From contig VXAZ01005694.1 of the NCBI GenBank assembly GCA_013399875.1, positions 3,206,817-3,270,816 on the forward strand: a stretch of DNA of 64,000 nucleotides, written 5' to 3'. The notes under the pieces were generated by a model. The model was given only the letters and a program-made list of their open reading frames with translations. It did no database searches and was not told the DNA's origin. The translations under genes were made by a program, and so were the position numbers. Positions 1 through 13,401 of the stretch are shown here, piece after piece. The first letter of the stretch is position 1. Each line of letters starts with the position of its first letter. Source of the DNA: Gymnorhina tibicen. Its lineage: Eukaryota; Chordata; Aves; Passeriformes; Artamidae.

Positions 1-1703
1 TTTAATGCCAGTGGCTGAAGGTAATTGTAAATAAAAGTACCATCTGTGAAAAGCATTTGACAGGTTTCCAGGGAAGGGATATTTCAAAGAAGCTGTGTGC
101 CCTGGACACACGGCTGGCAGCCTGTGGAGAGCTGTAAGTGTGTGGGGCAAGACCTTTCCCTGTGCCACAGGGCTGGCTCATCCCAACTTGACCGGGAATG
201 CCCAAGATGAGGAGTAGCAGAGATTCTGGCAGCTTTCCTGGGGAGAAGAGGTCAGAGAGGCTGGCAGGTGATTATGGTATTAACAGTCCAGCCACTGGTG
301 ACAGAGAAACTCTGGACACCGCAGGGGGGGTTTTCAACAGGCCACCTGGGCTGGGAGTCACATACAGCACCTGGGAGTGGAACCTGGGAGGACTGAGCAC
401 AGGAACTGTCCTGCCTTACCTGCCCTGGCCCCACGCACTTTCCCTGTCTATTCCCTTCTGGCCACCCTTTAGGATAGGATGGCTCGGGTGTCAGGAGTCA
501 GACCAGACCTGAGCTCTGAGCCTGCTCAGGGAGGAAGGAGGCCAGCCAGCTTGGCCCCCACTGCAGGCTGGCAGGATTGCTGAGGTTGCAGAGGAGGAGG
601 CCATGCTTTAGACTGGGCTCAAAAAAGCAGTGCCTGCCAGCCCTGCTGTGCTGGCCAGCTTTGCTTCCCTTTGGAGGTGCTGGACTTGGTGGGCTTAGTC
701 AGAGCCGGGCAGCCTCATATCTCGTAACAGCTCTTTTCAGTGAGTGCAGCCCTATTCCTCTTTGCAAATTATCCCTGAGTGGTTATACTTCTGCTTATTT
801 TGCAATGATTGTGTTAATGATTTTTGCAAATGAATTTTAAACCAAGAGATGTCTAGCCTGATTATTTGGCTGCTTTCACCACTGTCATCGCATCCAATAG
901 CTGTTATTCAGAAAACACTCTTTGCACTTGTGTTTACTCACACAGATTATATGGTGGGGTTGGGCTCTTTTGCTGGATATTTCCCAAGCCACCAAAAGCT
1001 TTGGAGGTGGCAGCCCAAACGCTTTGAATGCAAATACTGAAGCCAGTGAGTATTTGTCTGAGTATCTGCCAAGCTCTCATTTTCTGAGAACACACTGGTG
1101 AATCAAAATTTAGTCTCATGAACATTTATGGAAAACAACCAAGAGAGCAGCTCCAAATCCCATCTTTTCAAATGAATTCTGCTTCCCTTCTAAGGCATGT
1201 TCCCAAATTCATTCGGGCTTACCAGTCCGTGTCTAGTTCTTGCCAAGTATGAAATATCTATGTACTCTCTCCTTTTCTTGGTCCCACTTCCCTTTTTTCT
1301 TGAAAAGCAGGGGTTGCTCAGACTGATGCTGACTCTTTCTCTCCAGCGCCTTTGATACTCACAGCCTGCTTCTGCCTCTAACTCACACATCAAATGTGAT
1401 ACAGAAAACACTTGTGGCTTTCAAATTCAGTTTTTGTCCCTTCAGTGGAAATGGTCGCTTTCTGGCCTGTTTTCTTTCCAGACCAGAAGTGCATGAGGTA
1501 GGGAGATGGTTTTCTGTGCTTCCAGTGGAGGGAGTCTGCCTGTGGCACCTGGTGTTTCCAGCGGACCCACTGCAGTTCCCTGGTGCTCCTCAGCCAGGGC
1601 TCTGTGGAGAGCTGTGAAAACACATAATGGTTTGCTCAGGCCTGAGATCTCCACCTGCCCTGCAAGCAAATCACTACTGTCTCTCACTGTCTTTTTATTT
1701 TAG

Positions 1704-1792
1704 GAGGTGTCACATCAGCAATTGGGCTTGAGGAGAGATGGAAGACCGAGAGAGAACAGTGATGGATGGGCTAATGCCAGACTCAGAAAAGG
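1704..1792 (+). other. Exon-like block with start codon, possible alternative or 5' UTR exon
   Basis: A pyrimidine-rich tract ending in TTTTAG (to 1703) is followed by 89 bases and a consensus donor (GTGAGC at 1793). An ATG at 1738 opens 18 codons plus one base (start MEDRERTV), and an in-frame TGA at 1729 lies just upstream, as expected for a 5' exon. If joined to the acceptor at 13054 its frame would not match the transporter's start at 13161, so it would behave as an upstream ORF. No protein family is recognised. It could be a noncoding first exon of the transporter, part of an unrelated transcript, or chance. Confidence 0.25.
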
Positions 1793-2121
1793 GTGAGCTA
1801 CGATATCTTGATAGCTGAAGTTTCACTCTTTTTGACCAAAGGAGGCCAGGGGCTTTGCTGCTGGCTCCCCTCTGAAATTACCTGCAAATACCTGCTTTAA
1901 TTTGGTTGGTTTGGCCAAAGCAAATCTGACCCAGTAACACAGCATTACATTCAAAAAGCCCTCACCCGGCTTGGGCTCTGTGGCAACTGCGAGGCAAGCT
2001 GGGCAGACAAGGGAGAGCTGAGCCTCCCACAGGGTCTGGCACATCCAGGGCTGTGCCTGCACACCTCCCAGGAGACAGGGAAGCATGCCTCTGCCAGCTC
2101 TGCTTTCACCAAGAGCCGCAT

Positions 2122-2195
2122 CACAGGATCATAGAATGGTTTGGACGGGAAAGGACCTTAAAGATCTTCTAGTTCCAACCCCAGTGCCACAGAAA
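2122..2195 (-). repeat. CR1 LINE 3'-end fragment
   Basis: The bases from 2129 match the reverse complement of the avian CR1 3' end: an ATAGAATGG start, then a GGAAAGGACCTTAAAGAT core, then a CTAGTTCCAACCCC block. The element is oriented on the minus strand and reduced to its last 60-75 bases. The right edge is approximate. Confidence 0.75.
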
Positions 2196-5100
2196 AAGCT
2201 CTACAAGGCAATGTGAGCCTTAGTTCATCAGGCAGGGATGTGATTTTGCTTCTGCAGGACTCAGCTGGCAGCAATTCCAGCAGTGTTCCGTGGCATGGTG
2301 GGCAATAACGATTTCCCTGCTGTGCACTACGTGCTCCCTGTGCTTGCAGGGCTGGGCAGTGCAAGCTGTGCTCATGGCACAGACACAGGATGGGTTTCCC
2401 AGGGAGCAACGGCAGCACATTTTCACTGGCTGATTTTTATCCCATCTAAGAGCCTAAAGGAAAGATTCTTGAGACAGATGTAGTTTACTTCTCTTTTAAC
2501 TTCATTAGCTGCTAAATAAGAGGTACTCAAGCTCCCAGAGTGGTGTGGGGGACACAGACTCCCTGAAGAGGAGAGGGATGAGGGTGCTCTGTCAGACCCA
2601 TAGCTTTCTTCCAGAAGGGATTACCACTCACTGCATTTGCTTCAGCTCAGAGAGGATGCCTTTTTGTCAAGATGCCTCCAGCCTGTGTGCTGGAGAGCCA
2701 CTCCGCTCTCAAAGCCCCCTGGGTTTACCCACTAAAAATAATTTTCTTTCTCCATTTTCCCTCTTTCCAGCCTTCCTGGCACCACTGTCTTTCTCCTTTA
2801 ATGGCCAAAAAAGCCTGGTGGGGGTCTTACTGCCTCCTCCAAGCTCCTCTAGTGACCACTTAGTCTGAAATGTGATCTTTAAACACAGCCTGTTGGCAGG
2901 ATAATAGCACAGATGTAGGTGGCAGCACAAGCAGCAACCCCGACAGAGCTGTAAGGCAGCACGTGTTCCCTCCCATCCGGACGGGGCAAGGGCTTTGGTT
3001 CACGAGCTGTGTGAGGGCTGGCTGTGGTGGGTTACGGTGTAGCTGCCTGCTCTAGGGGGGCAGGGGGGACCTTTAAAGGAGGTGAGTTTTGATAGCAATG
3101 AATAAGAAGTGTGGTGCTACCTGGGTACCCTCCGTGCACCTGAGCCTCCACGGAGCTGGTGCAATGTCGTGGTTGGGGTGAAGCCAGCCCCTGTTTGTGT
3201 GTGGGGGCAGGAGGGGAGTCAGGTCACTGTGTTGTCTCCTCAGCACTGAAAGCCACTAAATGTACTTTTGTCACTATTTTAAGCATCCCTAGCTCTGTTT
3301 TAACACAAAGAGAGGAGCTGGTGAAGTGCTAAGGTGTCATGTCTGGGGAGAACTTTGTTTTAACTCACTTGGGCTCCTTCTCCTGCCTCTCTGTCAATGC
3401 TGCCTCTAGCAAGGCGATGCTCATGGCATCGGCAGCTCCCCCATGCTGCTTTTGAGAGTGACTTCTCTCTCCTCCCAGTGGATGGAAATTATCTTGGGCC
3501 CCAGACAGGAAAAGGAAAGAGAAATAAGGGTTCCGCACAACCTGTTTCAGAGCCACTGACAAGATTTACACACCAAGCAATTGGTTATTCACACGTGGCT
3601 CCGTTCCTTGGCTGATGGTTAGTACCTGCCACTCCAAACGAGGAGGATCCATTTTCCTGTGGCTGCCCTCTCCACCCCGTAAACCTGACCCATAGCCAGT
3701 AATGCACTTGATCCTTGCAGGAACTGCTGCAGCAATATGGGTTCAACCAACCCCTTGCAGCCCAATTGCCTGATGGCTTCCCCCTTCTTTGGCATCGGGC
3801 CCTGTTGCTTTGTCCTCCCTCCCGCCCATGCCCTTGGAGCCTCTTCTCTCCCAGCGACCGTGATTTTCCAGGGGCTGTGGGACCCCCCCGCCCCACACCC
3901 GCGACATGCAGGGTGTTGATTTGACTGGACGTGAGCTCAAAGCTCATTAAGGACTTGTCGATACTGCAATGAGAAGCAGTGTGGGGTGAGGCAGGGGGAG
4001 AAGGGCCCCGTGGCAGGAGGGGCTCACAGCTCCCCCGTGCCTGTGGGAGCAGGTCCGTATGTGTGTCCCTGGGCTGGTGTGTCCGTAAGCAGCTCTGCGC
4101 GCCCCAAGGACCCGCCACCGGCCGGCACCGTGAGGCAGGTGAGTCCACTGGGACTGCAGCGTCTGGTCTCAGGGTGTGAGCACTGGGGGCAGAGAAGGGA
4201 ATGTCGAAGCAGTGGTGGCAAAGAGCCACCTGCCTGCACAAGCGTCCCTGGGGAAGAGCGGTGCAGGTGCTGAGCTCTCCTCCATCCGTGCTGGGTTGGA
4301 TGTGGGGCTGAGTGGCGCAGCACTCTGAGGACAAGGCAGGATGCAGGATTGTTCCTGTCTTCCAAAAGGTGATGGAGAGCTGAGCAAACGAGGACAGCCC
4401 TGCCTGGCGCTCAGCTGGAGCAGTGTGAAGTGGAGCAGGTTTTGTGCAGCTTTACCCACAGCTGCACCACGGCAATGCCTAAATTTCTTCTGTTGGTTGC
4501 CATTGCCACGGCAATGTCCCCTTGGTCAAGAAAGACCAGTTGCTGGGAAGGCAGCAACTTTTCCGTCTGTCACTCCCATGCAGAGCTAACTGGATTCTCC
4601 TTGGTGTTAACAGGCAGGTGCAGCAACCAGCCTCCAAAACCTGCGCACTGAGCGAAATCCTGGGCTGGAGAGGGTGTTCTGCTGCAGTTGAGAAGAGGGG
4701 CATGAACCATCTCTCCCCCGTGCTGCAGTGGGGGTGGCTGGGAAGGACCTGCAGGCACTGCTCCCTGCCCTGCTGCGTGAGCAACCTCCTGCTTCCATCC
4801 AGGGAGCTGGCCCTACCAGGCAGAGCAAGAGGGGAGATGACTGTCCCACAGCAGACCTGAAAGTGGTACTGGGGTCCCAAATCTGGAAAGCTTCTCACAG
4901 TGCCTGTGGGCTGGGGAAAAGTGTAGTGAGTGCAAATGATGGCTCAGCAAAGATGCTGTGTCAGCACTTATGTGAAAACCTGGGGCAAGCTTCCCTGGGG
5001 AGGGTCTGCAGTGGGCAGGACTCAGGGAACAGGTTAGGTGATACCCACACAAGGCTCAGCTGCCCCTCCCTGGGGCTGGGATAGCCCTCCCCAGCCTTAC

Positions 5101-6921
5101 ATGTTTTGGCCCCAAGGATCAACTCGACACACAGTGTTCCAGGTTCTTGGTGCCTCTTCACAAAGGTCCTGCAAGCTCTGGTGGTCTGTGGCAGTGGAGC
5201 TCAGCTTCCTTGCCTGTACAGCTGCTGGGATGTTTCTGGGGTCTGTGTCTGTGCCCTTCTTTCCTGTCTATGTGCAAGAGACTCTGACCCTAAAGGAGGT
5301 GACTCACCCATCCCTCCTCTGTCTCCACAGCACTGGAGACCTGGACAAACTCACCCATCCCCTTCCTCCCTCCCCTCCTACCATCTCCCTGCTCCCTATC
5401 TCCCGTGAGTGCTTCTTGGTGCTTCAGTCTGGATACCAAAGGCTCCTCAATTTGCTGGTGATTCTGCCAGCACCTGGTAGAGACCTCCAGCCCATTTAAT
5501 TTTGGTTCCCCTCCCTCCAAGAGAAGCTCTGCAACAGTTTGGGATTTTGTTGTCTGCAGAACAAAAATCAGGCTGGAGACACGCAGCTGGGAATGCGTTT
5601 TCCTCTGAAGAAACTTCATGGGCACAAGGAACAAGCAACGAATGTCCTTATACTGCGGGTGGACGTGCCCAGGACACTGAGTTCTGTTTGCTGGGGATAG
5701 AGCAAGGGGGTGTTGTGCCCAGCCCCTGTGGAGATGCTCATGTGGTAAAGGCTGTTCCTGGTGCCAGAGGGCCGGGGTCTGCACCCTGGTATGGACGGGC
5801 TGTGTGGGATGTGACTCGAGCCTTCAGCCAAGGCAACAGGGACAACAACCTTTCCTTCCTCTGCCTCATCTCCTGATCACAAGTCCTGGGGGAAGAGCTG
5901 CTCCTTCTGCACTGCTGTAGGGAGCTTAGCACAAGAAGTGAGGGTAGGAGAAGATATGAATATTAAAGTGGTAGAGATAGTAATGCCCAGCTAGCTGCAG
6001 GTTGATCCTGGACAGCAGGGGATGGTGCTCTGGGTAACGAGCACGTTTTCCAAGCTGTTTTGAGGAAAACCTCAGCCAAGGGGCTGGAGGCTACCAATGC
6101 CCTTGCAAGGCTCCTGCCGAGGCAGCTGGCTCTGCTGTTCTCTATTTTCCACCCCAAAAAAGGCATATGAACAAAGGGAGCCGTGTGGCAGCCTGAGGGC
6201 TCTGGAGCATGATTATCTCTCTGGTTTCATGGGGAAGAAGAACAAAGAGTTTGGCATCTGGGAATGAACACAGATTTTCTCTTCGGCTTGGCCGTGCTGC
6301 AGCAGGAAAACAATGTTGTGCTCTGCATGGTGAGGCTCTAGACTTTTTTCGAGCTGGGTACTTGTGCCAGGGTGGTGACAGGAACACTCACAGGCGCCGT
6401 GTTCTGAATGAGGTGCTTGGTAGCTGCTGTGACCCCGCCCAGAAGGAGCAGGAGGAAAGTCTGTGATTCTCTCATCCTTCTCCCATCTACCTTCCTCTTT
6501 GTGCTTTCATCTGAATGCAATAGCAGAGATTTGTTGAGGCAGTGCAGGGTTTTTTACCTGCTCATCTCACTCCAAGGGCAGCAGGTGCTGGCCGGTGTGG
6601 AGCAGGCTGAACTTGTCTGTGCGCTGCGGGTGGGTCATTTCCCAATCTGAGCTTTCCAGCCCCAGGGGACAGCTAGTCCTTTGCTCCTCTGCCAGGCAAG
6701 GTGAGGAGAGATTGCTCCCTGGCAATGCTGGACAGTTCAGAGCAGACCCTGGATCATTCTCATGCTTGTTTCTGCTCTTTCCTTCACAGTTTTTTTTCCT
6801 TATTCACTTTTACCATTATTAAATTATGGTAACAAAGTCCAAGGTGACTTTCTCAAGTGCATGTCATCTCTTTCCTTTGTAACACCAATTTTGCCCAATC
6901 TGCTCAGTTCAATGACTTCAT

Positions 6922-7083
6922 TAAAAAAAAGGAGCAAAACCAAAAAAAACCAAAAAAAAAAAAAAAACAAAAAAAAAAAACCCAAAAAAACAACAACCCC
7001 CACCCCCCAAAACAAAACCAAAACCAAAACAAAACCAGAAAAAAAAACCCCAAAACCACCAAAGCATACCAAGACAAATACAG
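6922..7083 (+). repeat. A/C-only simple-sequence tract
   Basis: After an A8 run, bases 6935-7037 contain only A and C. The tract resumes, after one G at 7038, to 7063. A-runs alternate with C-pairs and C5-C6 runs near 7000-7010. The complementary strand is G/T only, with runs of five to six Gs. It is probably a degenerated poly(A)-type simple repeat. Open frames through it are compositional artefacts. Confidence 0.85.
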
Positions 7084-10000
7084 CAAATAACCACTGACAT
7101 CACTAGCAACATCTCTGGAGCTGCATCAAATCCAGCTTTATGTGTATGAAGTTATGATTCCTTCCCCCTCGTGCACTGCACAGCCATGGCTTTTGCACAG
7201 CACTGGTGGGTCCTGGTAAGACAGAGCAGTTCACCCCTGGGAAGGCCAAAGTCTCACCCAGGATGTTGCTTCAGGTCAGGATTTGAGCTAAAATCTCGGT
7301 ACAGAGGCACAGTTTCAGTGAGGTAGTGGCCAGTGAGCAGCAATTCAGGCTGCACTGACTGAGCTGCGACAGTGCAGCCTCTCTGGGGAAGAGAGAGAAG
7401 GGGCCAGCGTGGGTGCCTGTCCACATCCTGGTGGCAGTGCCTGGACATCACGCTGGGCTGTCATGAACAGGCACAGGTGTATAAAGCAAGGAGGTATAAA
7501 GCAACTGAGAAATTCCATCTGAAGCTGCCCTCTCTGTGTCCATTCTAGGCACTTCTGCCGCACTGATGTTCTCATTGAAGGCATGGGGAAGGTTTTTTCT
7601 CCTAGCCTCCCTGGAGTGGGACTATGCCTTACCAAGGAACAAAGCAGGTCACCCCACCGCCCTTCTTCTGGAGAAGCACTAACCTGAAGCTCTCTCCCTC
7701 CATTCCCTGCTTCTTGAGGAACGTCTTTGAGAGCTGTGCTCTTTTTTCAAGCATGGGTGAAACTCGCCAGTGAACTCAAAAAGTGTCTGGGGTTGGGGTC
7801 AGACAGATGGGTCTTCGCAGAATAAAGCTGGGCTAAAAATGTCCATGTTGCTTCAGGCAGAGCATAGAATAACGCAACAAAACCGTATAAACTACCAACA
7901 TCATGAAACTGGCATCCCAGCGTGACAGGTTGCACAATATAAGAAAAGGAAAACGCTTTTAAATTTAATCAGCACATTTAAAATGAGCAGAAATAGGCCT
8001 TTAATCTTTTTAATGCAGTATTTTCACTGAGGAGGATGGAGACAGGGATGCCTTTAAGCATCTTGTCTGTCCTTCCCAATCTGGAAACACGCAGTCTGCT
8101 CAGACGCTGCTGTGAGGGAGTGGGATATGGCCTGGCCTTGATCCTCATGCTGCTGTGGTGGCTCAGACTGGGTCAGGACAGTCTCTCAGGGCCGAAGTCT
8201 CTCAGATTGCCCTCTCTCTGCTTCCTGGGGAAGCTTCTCAGGGACCAGGATGAGTCTTAAGTGATAACATTAAAATGGTTCAGAGGCTGCATCATTTGCA
8301 TCTTCCAAAAAAGGCACGACCCCCTGCTTTCCTTAGGGACTATGTAAGGTGGCCACAGACACAGAGGGGATGGCAGCAGTGGGGAGTGAAGCACAGCCTG
8401 TGGCCAGGAGCAGGATCTGACCCCACTTTCCCCCCTGGGGTGAGGAGCCAGAGCAAATTCAAGCAGGTACCTGGAGACAGGGAGGTTGTTGCAATAGTTG
8501 GCCCCATTCCTCCTGCATGTATAACACAAAAATGACAGTGCCCCTTGGCAAAGAGATCGCATGGCAGGATGCAGCCAGTCCCAGCAGCTCCAAAAACTTT
8601 TGGGGGGCTGTGAGGTACTGCCATACCCCTCCTGGGATCATGGCTGGGGACTGCAAGATGTGTCCTGGCCTCATGTGAAAGTCCCGTTTATTCGATGGTT
8701 TATGAAATGCAGCTTGTGCCCCCATTGCCCCTCTCACTGGGATAAGGTTGTGGCGTGGTGCCAGCCTCACCCGCCCCATTATTAAGAGTGACGTGGGCTG
8801 CTGGTGGAAGAGGCACGTTGGAGGCAGCTGCAGGTCAGGCCCAGGCGTCAGCAACCCAGACCTTACGCAAGAGGGTGGAAAAGGGGGGCGAGCTGCAGGC
8901 CACCCAGTAGCTCCATCACCCGGGGGAGCTGATTTATTTTTTTCTCACGTCCTCTGTGAGTGCTGACTTCTCCAACCAAGCAATCACCTGTCTTCAGGGG
9001 AAGGGAGACGAAAGGTTGGGTGACTGCTGGGGCCCCTTTTGGGCAGCACGCAGCGAGGGCTGTGAAGCACAAGCCCTGTCTGCCTGAGCCAGCTGGACAG
9101 GACAGCAATGCTCCAGCCCTGAGTGGGCTCCATGTGGGGCCAGCACTGCCAGAATCCTCAGGCTCCCACAGGGAACTTTTCCCCAGACCCTCCAGCTTTC
9201 ACAAGTGCAGGAAGCTCCAGCATATGCTGCTGCTGCAGTGAGCAGAAAATGGACTGAGAGTCTGCTGTGCCCTGACCGGCCAGTCACGGCTCTAAACAAG
9301 ACACACGAGCCTTGGGGCTACTTGGCTGTCATTAAAATGGTGTGGATGGAAGGAAAAGTCTAATTGACTGAACAACAGCCTGCACTGTGTAATTAAACTA
9401 ATTGTGGCTCTACCTGCATGGGTCAGAAGTGATTTGTGTGGCTGTTAAATCATGACAAAGAAGAGGTGGGGAGGTGTGTGAAAATATTTCTTACATACGT
9501 TTCCATAGGTCATTTTGCTGTTTCGTTTTGGGCAATTTTATGCCCTTGAAATTTTTGCTTTCTGTCAAATTTGAGGAGATTGTTAATATTTCATGCTGAA
9601 GCAGGGGAAAGTAAAAAGGTCACTGTTGTTAGCAACGGTGTTTCAGGCAGCAGAGTTTCAAGTGGCAGCAATACTTTCTCAGTGCTATTTTCTTATTTGA
9701 AGCGAAATCCCTCAAAAAAAGGAAGAAGGTCTGTTTGCCAGAATGCATTTCAGCCTGGCTCTGCACCCACTGGGGCCAGGCAATTGTTTTTAGCGACTTG
9801 AGCAGCAGACCAGGCCTTCTACACGACTTGGTGAAACACGGGTCACTCCCTTACTGCCAGGGATTTATGGCATCAGCTTTCACTGATTGCTTGGAAATTT
9901 CTGGCATCAGAATATGGTGCATTTGGAAGCAGCTAAATGAGAAACCTGCTATAGTGTCGTGCTGAAACTCTTTGACCTTGTTTTCAAGCCCTTGCAAGCA

Positions 10001-13000
10001 GAACCCACCTCCAGCTTGTAGCTCTGCTCTTATTGATTATCCTTTTGAGTCCTTCAGGCGTTTTGCTGTGCCCAAAGCGCCGCGTGCTTTTCACAACAAG
10101 TAATCTGACGTGACAGAGAGCTGCTGAACCGACCCTGCTCTCTCTGGGCTGTCCGCACAGGACGGAGCCCTGCGCTCGTGCTGGAGGAGACCCGTGTGGA
10201 TACATGGAGAGGCAGACATTTCGTCCCAGTAGGACCACTTGTTCCAGCATGTGAGCAACACAGGAGCCAAGCACTTGACCTGGAGTGACTGATGCCTGTG
10301 TTTTTGCTGGTCAGGGCTATGTGTCTGGGGAAGGACGTGGCACAGCCAGGCTGTGGGACATGCATGAGCCCTTCTGCCCTAATCATCCATCCCTGTAGAG
10401 AGACAGGACAGTAGGTGGGATGAATCCTCAGTGGGATCCTCTTGCCTGTTTTTCTATTTTTTGACTCTGGAGAAACCCCCATAAATCTAGCTTATTCTTT
10501 CTGAGCTGGAGATGAAGGACCTCCCTTTTCAGGCAACAAGAAATTGCCAGTGTGGTCTGCTGCTCCTTTATCATCTTACCCCAAGTTTATGAACTATGAG
10601 GTGTGACCATCCAGCTGCAGTATCTCTCCAGAACTGTGGCAACAGGAACAGGGAAAAGAGCACGGGGAGAGCAGGATATATAAATACTTTCTAAAGACAG
10701 CAGCTTACCCACTGTTTTTTGTCTACAGAAAAAAAGAAGTGAGTCAAAATGGCTTCTGCTGAGTCCAGTTTGTTATGTCTCCAGGCATAGCTAATTGTCC
10801 TGACTTAGCCCAGCTCTGAGTTCTTCCCAAGCATGTTGGTGCTACTTCTTCTATTTTGATTTATGAATTGTCTTTATCTGAGTTTCCTCCTACATGTTCT
10901 GTATAAACTTTTTCTGCCTCCCTCAGTGAGGAGCCAGGAGCTGGTGTGACAGTGCTATCACAGGTGTAGGACAGAAATGGGATCTGTCAGCTAAAGCCTT
11001 TGCTCTGGGTGTCCTGCAATGGTCTCTTCTGGCATCTGCCTCATGGGCTATGTGAAATGGTCTCTTCTCCCCAGAAGCCATCTTCATGCTGCCACTTACT
11101 GCTGGGCTTACTGCAACCATCCTTGGGCTAGAGGAGTTGTGAGCTCGGCGTGGGCTCCATAGCTCAGAGGGTATGGTTACAGACTTCATCCCACTGCAAG
11201 GGGACTTCTGGCTCCTCCGCTGACTTATCAGAAGGAATTACAGTTATTTCCTGGTTCAGCCATTCCCTTCACGGTTGAGAGTTTTTCTAACCTCAGTGAT
11301 GAATTCTGGGGGGGAACAAAATCCACCTGCTGTAGTCGTGGGATGCCTGCTGTAGTTCCCAGGAGTCAACACTGCCATTGAGCCTGGACTGGGGGGACCA
11401 TGTCTGTCCAGGACACTTTAGAAACACCAGTTAATGAGTGCCCCAAGCACCCGTGGGACAAATGGGTACTCTTTGTTTAGGAGACTAGACTGCCAATAAC
11501 GAGAATCTCAAGAAGGGCAGCATTAACTGCTAGAGCATGACACCTCTTTACAGCATTGATTTGTTCCTGATATACCCATTCTGTTTTTCTTTTTGTTTGT
11601 TTGTTTTCCTATGTTTGCATCTATGAATGTTTTTGTCAACAGACTTCTCTGGGAGATTCTAGCACTGATCACCCTCAGGGCCCCTGGTGAGGATCAAATT
11701 TGTCTCTGCAAAATGGGCTGAGAAGTGGGTGAGAGCAAACCCTATGCCAGTCCTGTCTTCTGTACTGGCTATGGGCAGATGCTGAGGGGAGAGGGTAAAA
11801 CCAGAAAAAGCAGGGAGTGTTATTTCCTCGGGAGAGTCCCTCAACCTCCAACAACTTCCAGCTCAGGGTTTTGCAGAATTGCAGTAGTAGATCCTGGTGG
11901 ATTTTCCTTCCATTATTTACCCCCTTAATTTCCTTTCCTGAAGTCATAAACTCTCGGCATCCAGCATGTCCTGCAGTGGGAAGTCTTGCTCCATAGCTGC
12001 ACATTTTCTGGAATATCACCTCTTGGTCTTCTTGAACCTACCACCTGCTGGTCATGGCTCAATCCCTTGCAGTTCTTGTGTCAGAAATGGTGAATGCTTG
12101 TATCCTATGACACTGATACATTCATAGGCCCCTGCCAGCTACCTCTTTCACAGTACAATGGATCCTGTTTCATTCATAATCTCTTCATGTGGAAGTTGCT
12201 CCACACTTTTAAGCAGCCTTTTGGCTCTCTTCCATGCCTTTTTCTGACTTTGCAATAGCTTCTGTGACAGAAAGGGAGAATTGCACTTATTTTTCAAGAC
12301 ACGAGTGCAATATTATTTTAGATACAGGTGTAGTAGCATAGGCTGCTCATGCTCTCTTTCCAAATTGTTTTGGTGTGATGGTTATATACTTCTTAGGGCC
12401 TAAAATCAATGCAGGTATTAATTAAATTTTTTAGTCAGACTCATCCAATTAATCATCAGGACTTTGGAGCCCTGGCTGAGTGGGATTTCAGTGGTTCACA
12501 GGCTGGCTCTAGTCACTAGTGAGCACCAGCTGAGTACGCCGGGGGATTACAGCACCACATGCAGCGTGGTGTACAGGGAGGAGCAGAGCAGAGCAGCAAT
12601 TCCCTTGCCAGATGTTGCAGGAGCACAGCTGTGAACACGGCTGTGTTGCTGCCGTGGTGAGGGATTAAGGCGTGGGATTGCCAAGTGGAGCACATCCATA
12701 GCGGAGCTGCCACTGCAAAGCTGTGCCTGGCTGGCTGGGCCACACAAACTCTCAGATGGCTCTGTGGCTGCTGCACTCAGTTTTGGACCCCAAGCCTGGG
12801 AGCTGTGGCACCTTCATCGTGCCCTCCTCCACTATCACTCAGACAGGACAGATATATGTCTCTGCCTGGACTGCTCTGGGGCGGGTCACCCACAACCTGT
12901 GGTTTTGCTGCATGCCTACTAGTCCGAGAGCTCCTCTGCAGAGCCTTGGGGTGAGAAGCAGATGAGAGTTGAGGGATTTGTTATGAACTGGTAACAACCA

Positions 13001-13054
13001 AGTCTGACACACCACATTGACACAGGACACCTTCCTTCTCTCCTTTCTCACCAG

Positions 13055-13160
13055 GAGCTCTGCCCAGTGCTTCCCATCTTGTCTTTGTGTGGCCAGGGCA
13101 GAAACTGCCTTTCCTGCTCCTCCAGCCCCTCACCAAGAGTGGACATACATCTGAGTCACC
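13055..13160 (+). other. SLC6A1L: Probable 5' UTR part of the first coding exon of the GAT-1-like gene
   Basis: A pyrimidine-rich tract ending in CACCAG at 13054 is a plausible acceptor, giving about 106 bases of 5' UTR before the ATG at 13161. A second possible acceptor ends at about 13120 (CTCCTCCAG). No ATG occurs between 13055 and 13160, and the start codon has a strong context (A at -3, G at +4). An upstream noncoding exon is implied but not located. Confidence 0.4.
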
Positions 13161-13401
13161 ATGGGCAAGATGGACAACACTTCCGTGGAGCTGAACTCTC
13201 CCTCCGAGGTGAAGCAGGCAGCCCTGGAGGAGCCAGAGCCCATCAGCCCTGAGGTCATGAGCACCAAGAAGAAGAAGAAGGAGATCCCAGACAGAGGTTC
13301 CTGGAAGGGGAAATTTGACTTCTTGCTGTCCTGTGTGGGCTATGCTATCGGTCTGGGCAATGTCTGGCGCTTCCCTTATCTCTGCGGCAAGAATGGAGGA
13401 G
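13161..13401 (+). CDS. SLC6A1L: Coding exon 1: cytosolic N-terminus and TM1
   Basis: It encodes residues 1-80 plus the first base of G81 and ends at donor GTGAGA. The first 42 residues are acidic, with a five-lysine cluster at 36-40, and are unlike GAT-1. From PDRGSWKG onward it matches GAT-1 closely, including inner-gate R45 and W48. TM1 (about 53-77) carries the unwound GYAIGLGN segment that binds GABA and both sodium ions. Confidence 0.95.

Larger units (their letters stand above)
1..13054. other. Upstream flank of the GAT-1-like gene; no firm gene
   Basis: I find no exon of a known family here, apart from an exon-like block at 1704-1792 described separately. No SLC6 signature (the TM1 motif [10 protein letters not shown] or its relatives) occurs in any frame before 13161, so no second SLC6A12/SLC6A13-like gene lies in these 13 kb. 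The stretch holds a CR1 fragment (about 2122-2195), a long A/C-only simple tract (about 6935-7063) and otherwise unique-looking DNA. A 249-codon open frame on the minus strand (3585-4334) resembles no family and is judged to be chance. Promoter or noncoding first exons of the transporter may lie here, but I cannot place them. Confidence 0.6.

Noticed and set aside
3585..4334. 249-codon open frame on the minus strand
   Set aside because: Low-complexity Pro/Ser/Cys-rich translation with no domain or family resemblance, in GC-rich DNA where stops are rare; no splice structure around it.
6762..7112. Lysine-rich and phenylalanine/tryptophan-rich frames on both strands
   Set aside because: They are translations of the A/C simple repeat, not protein.
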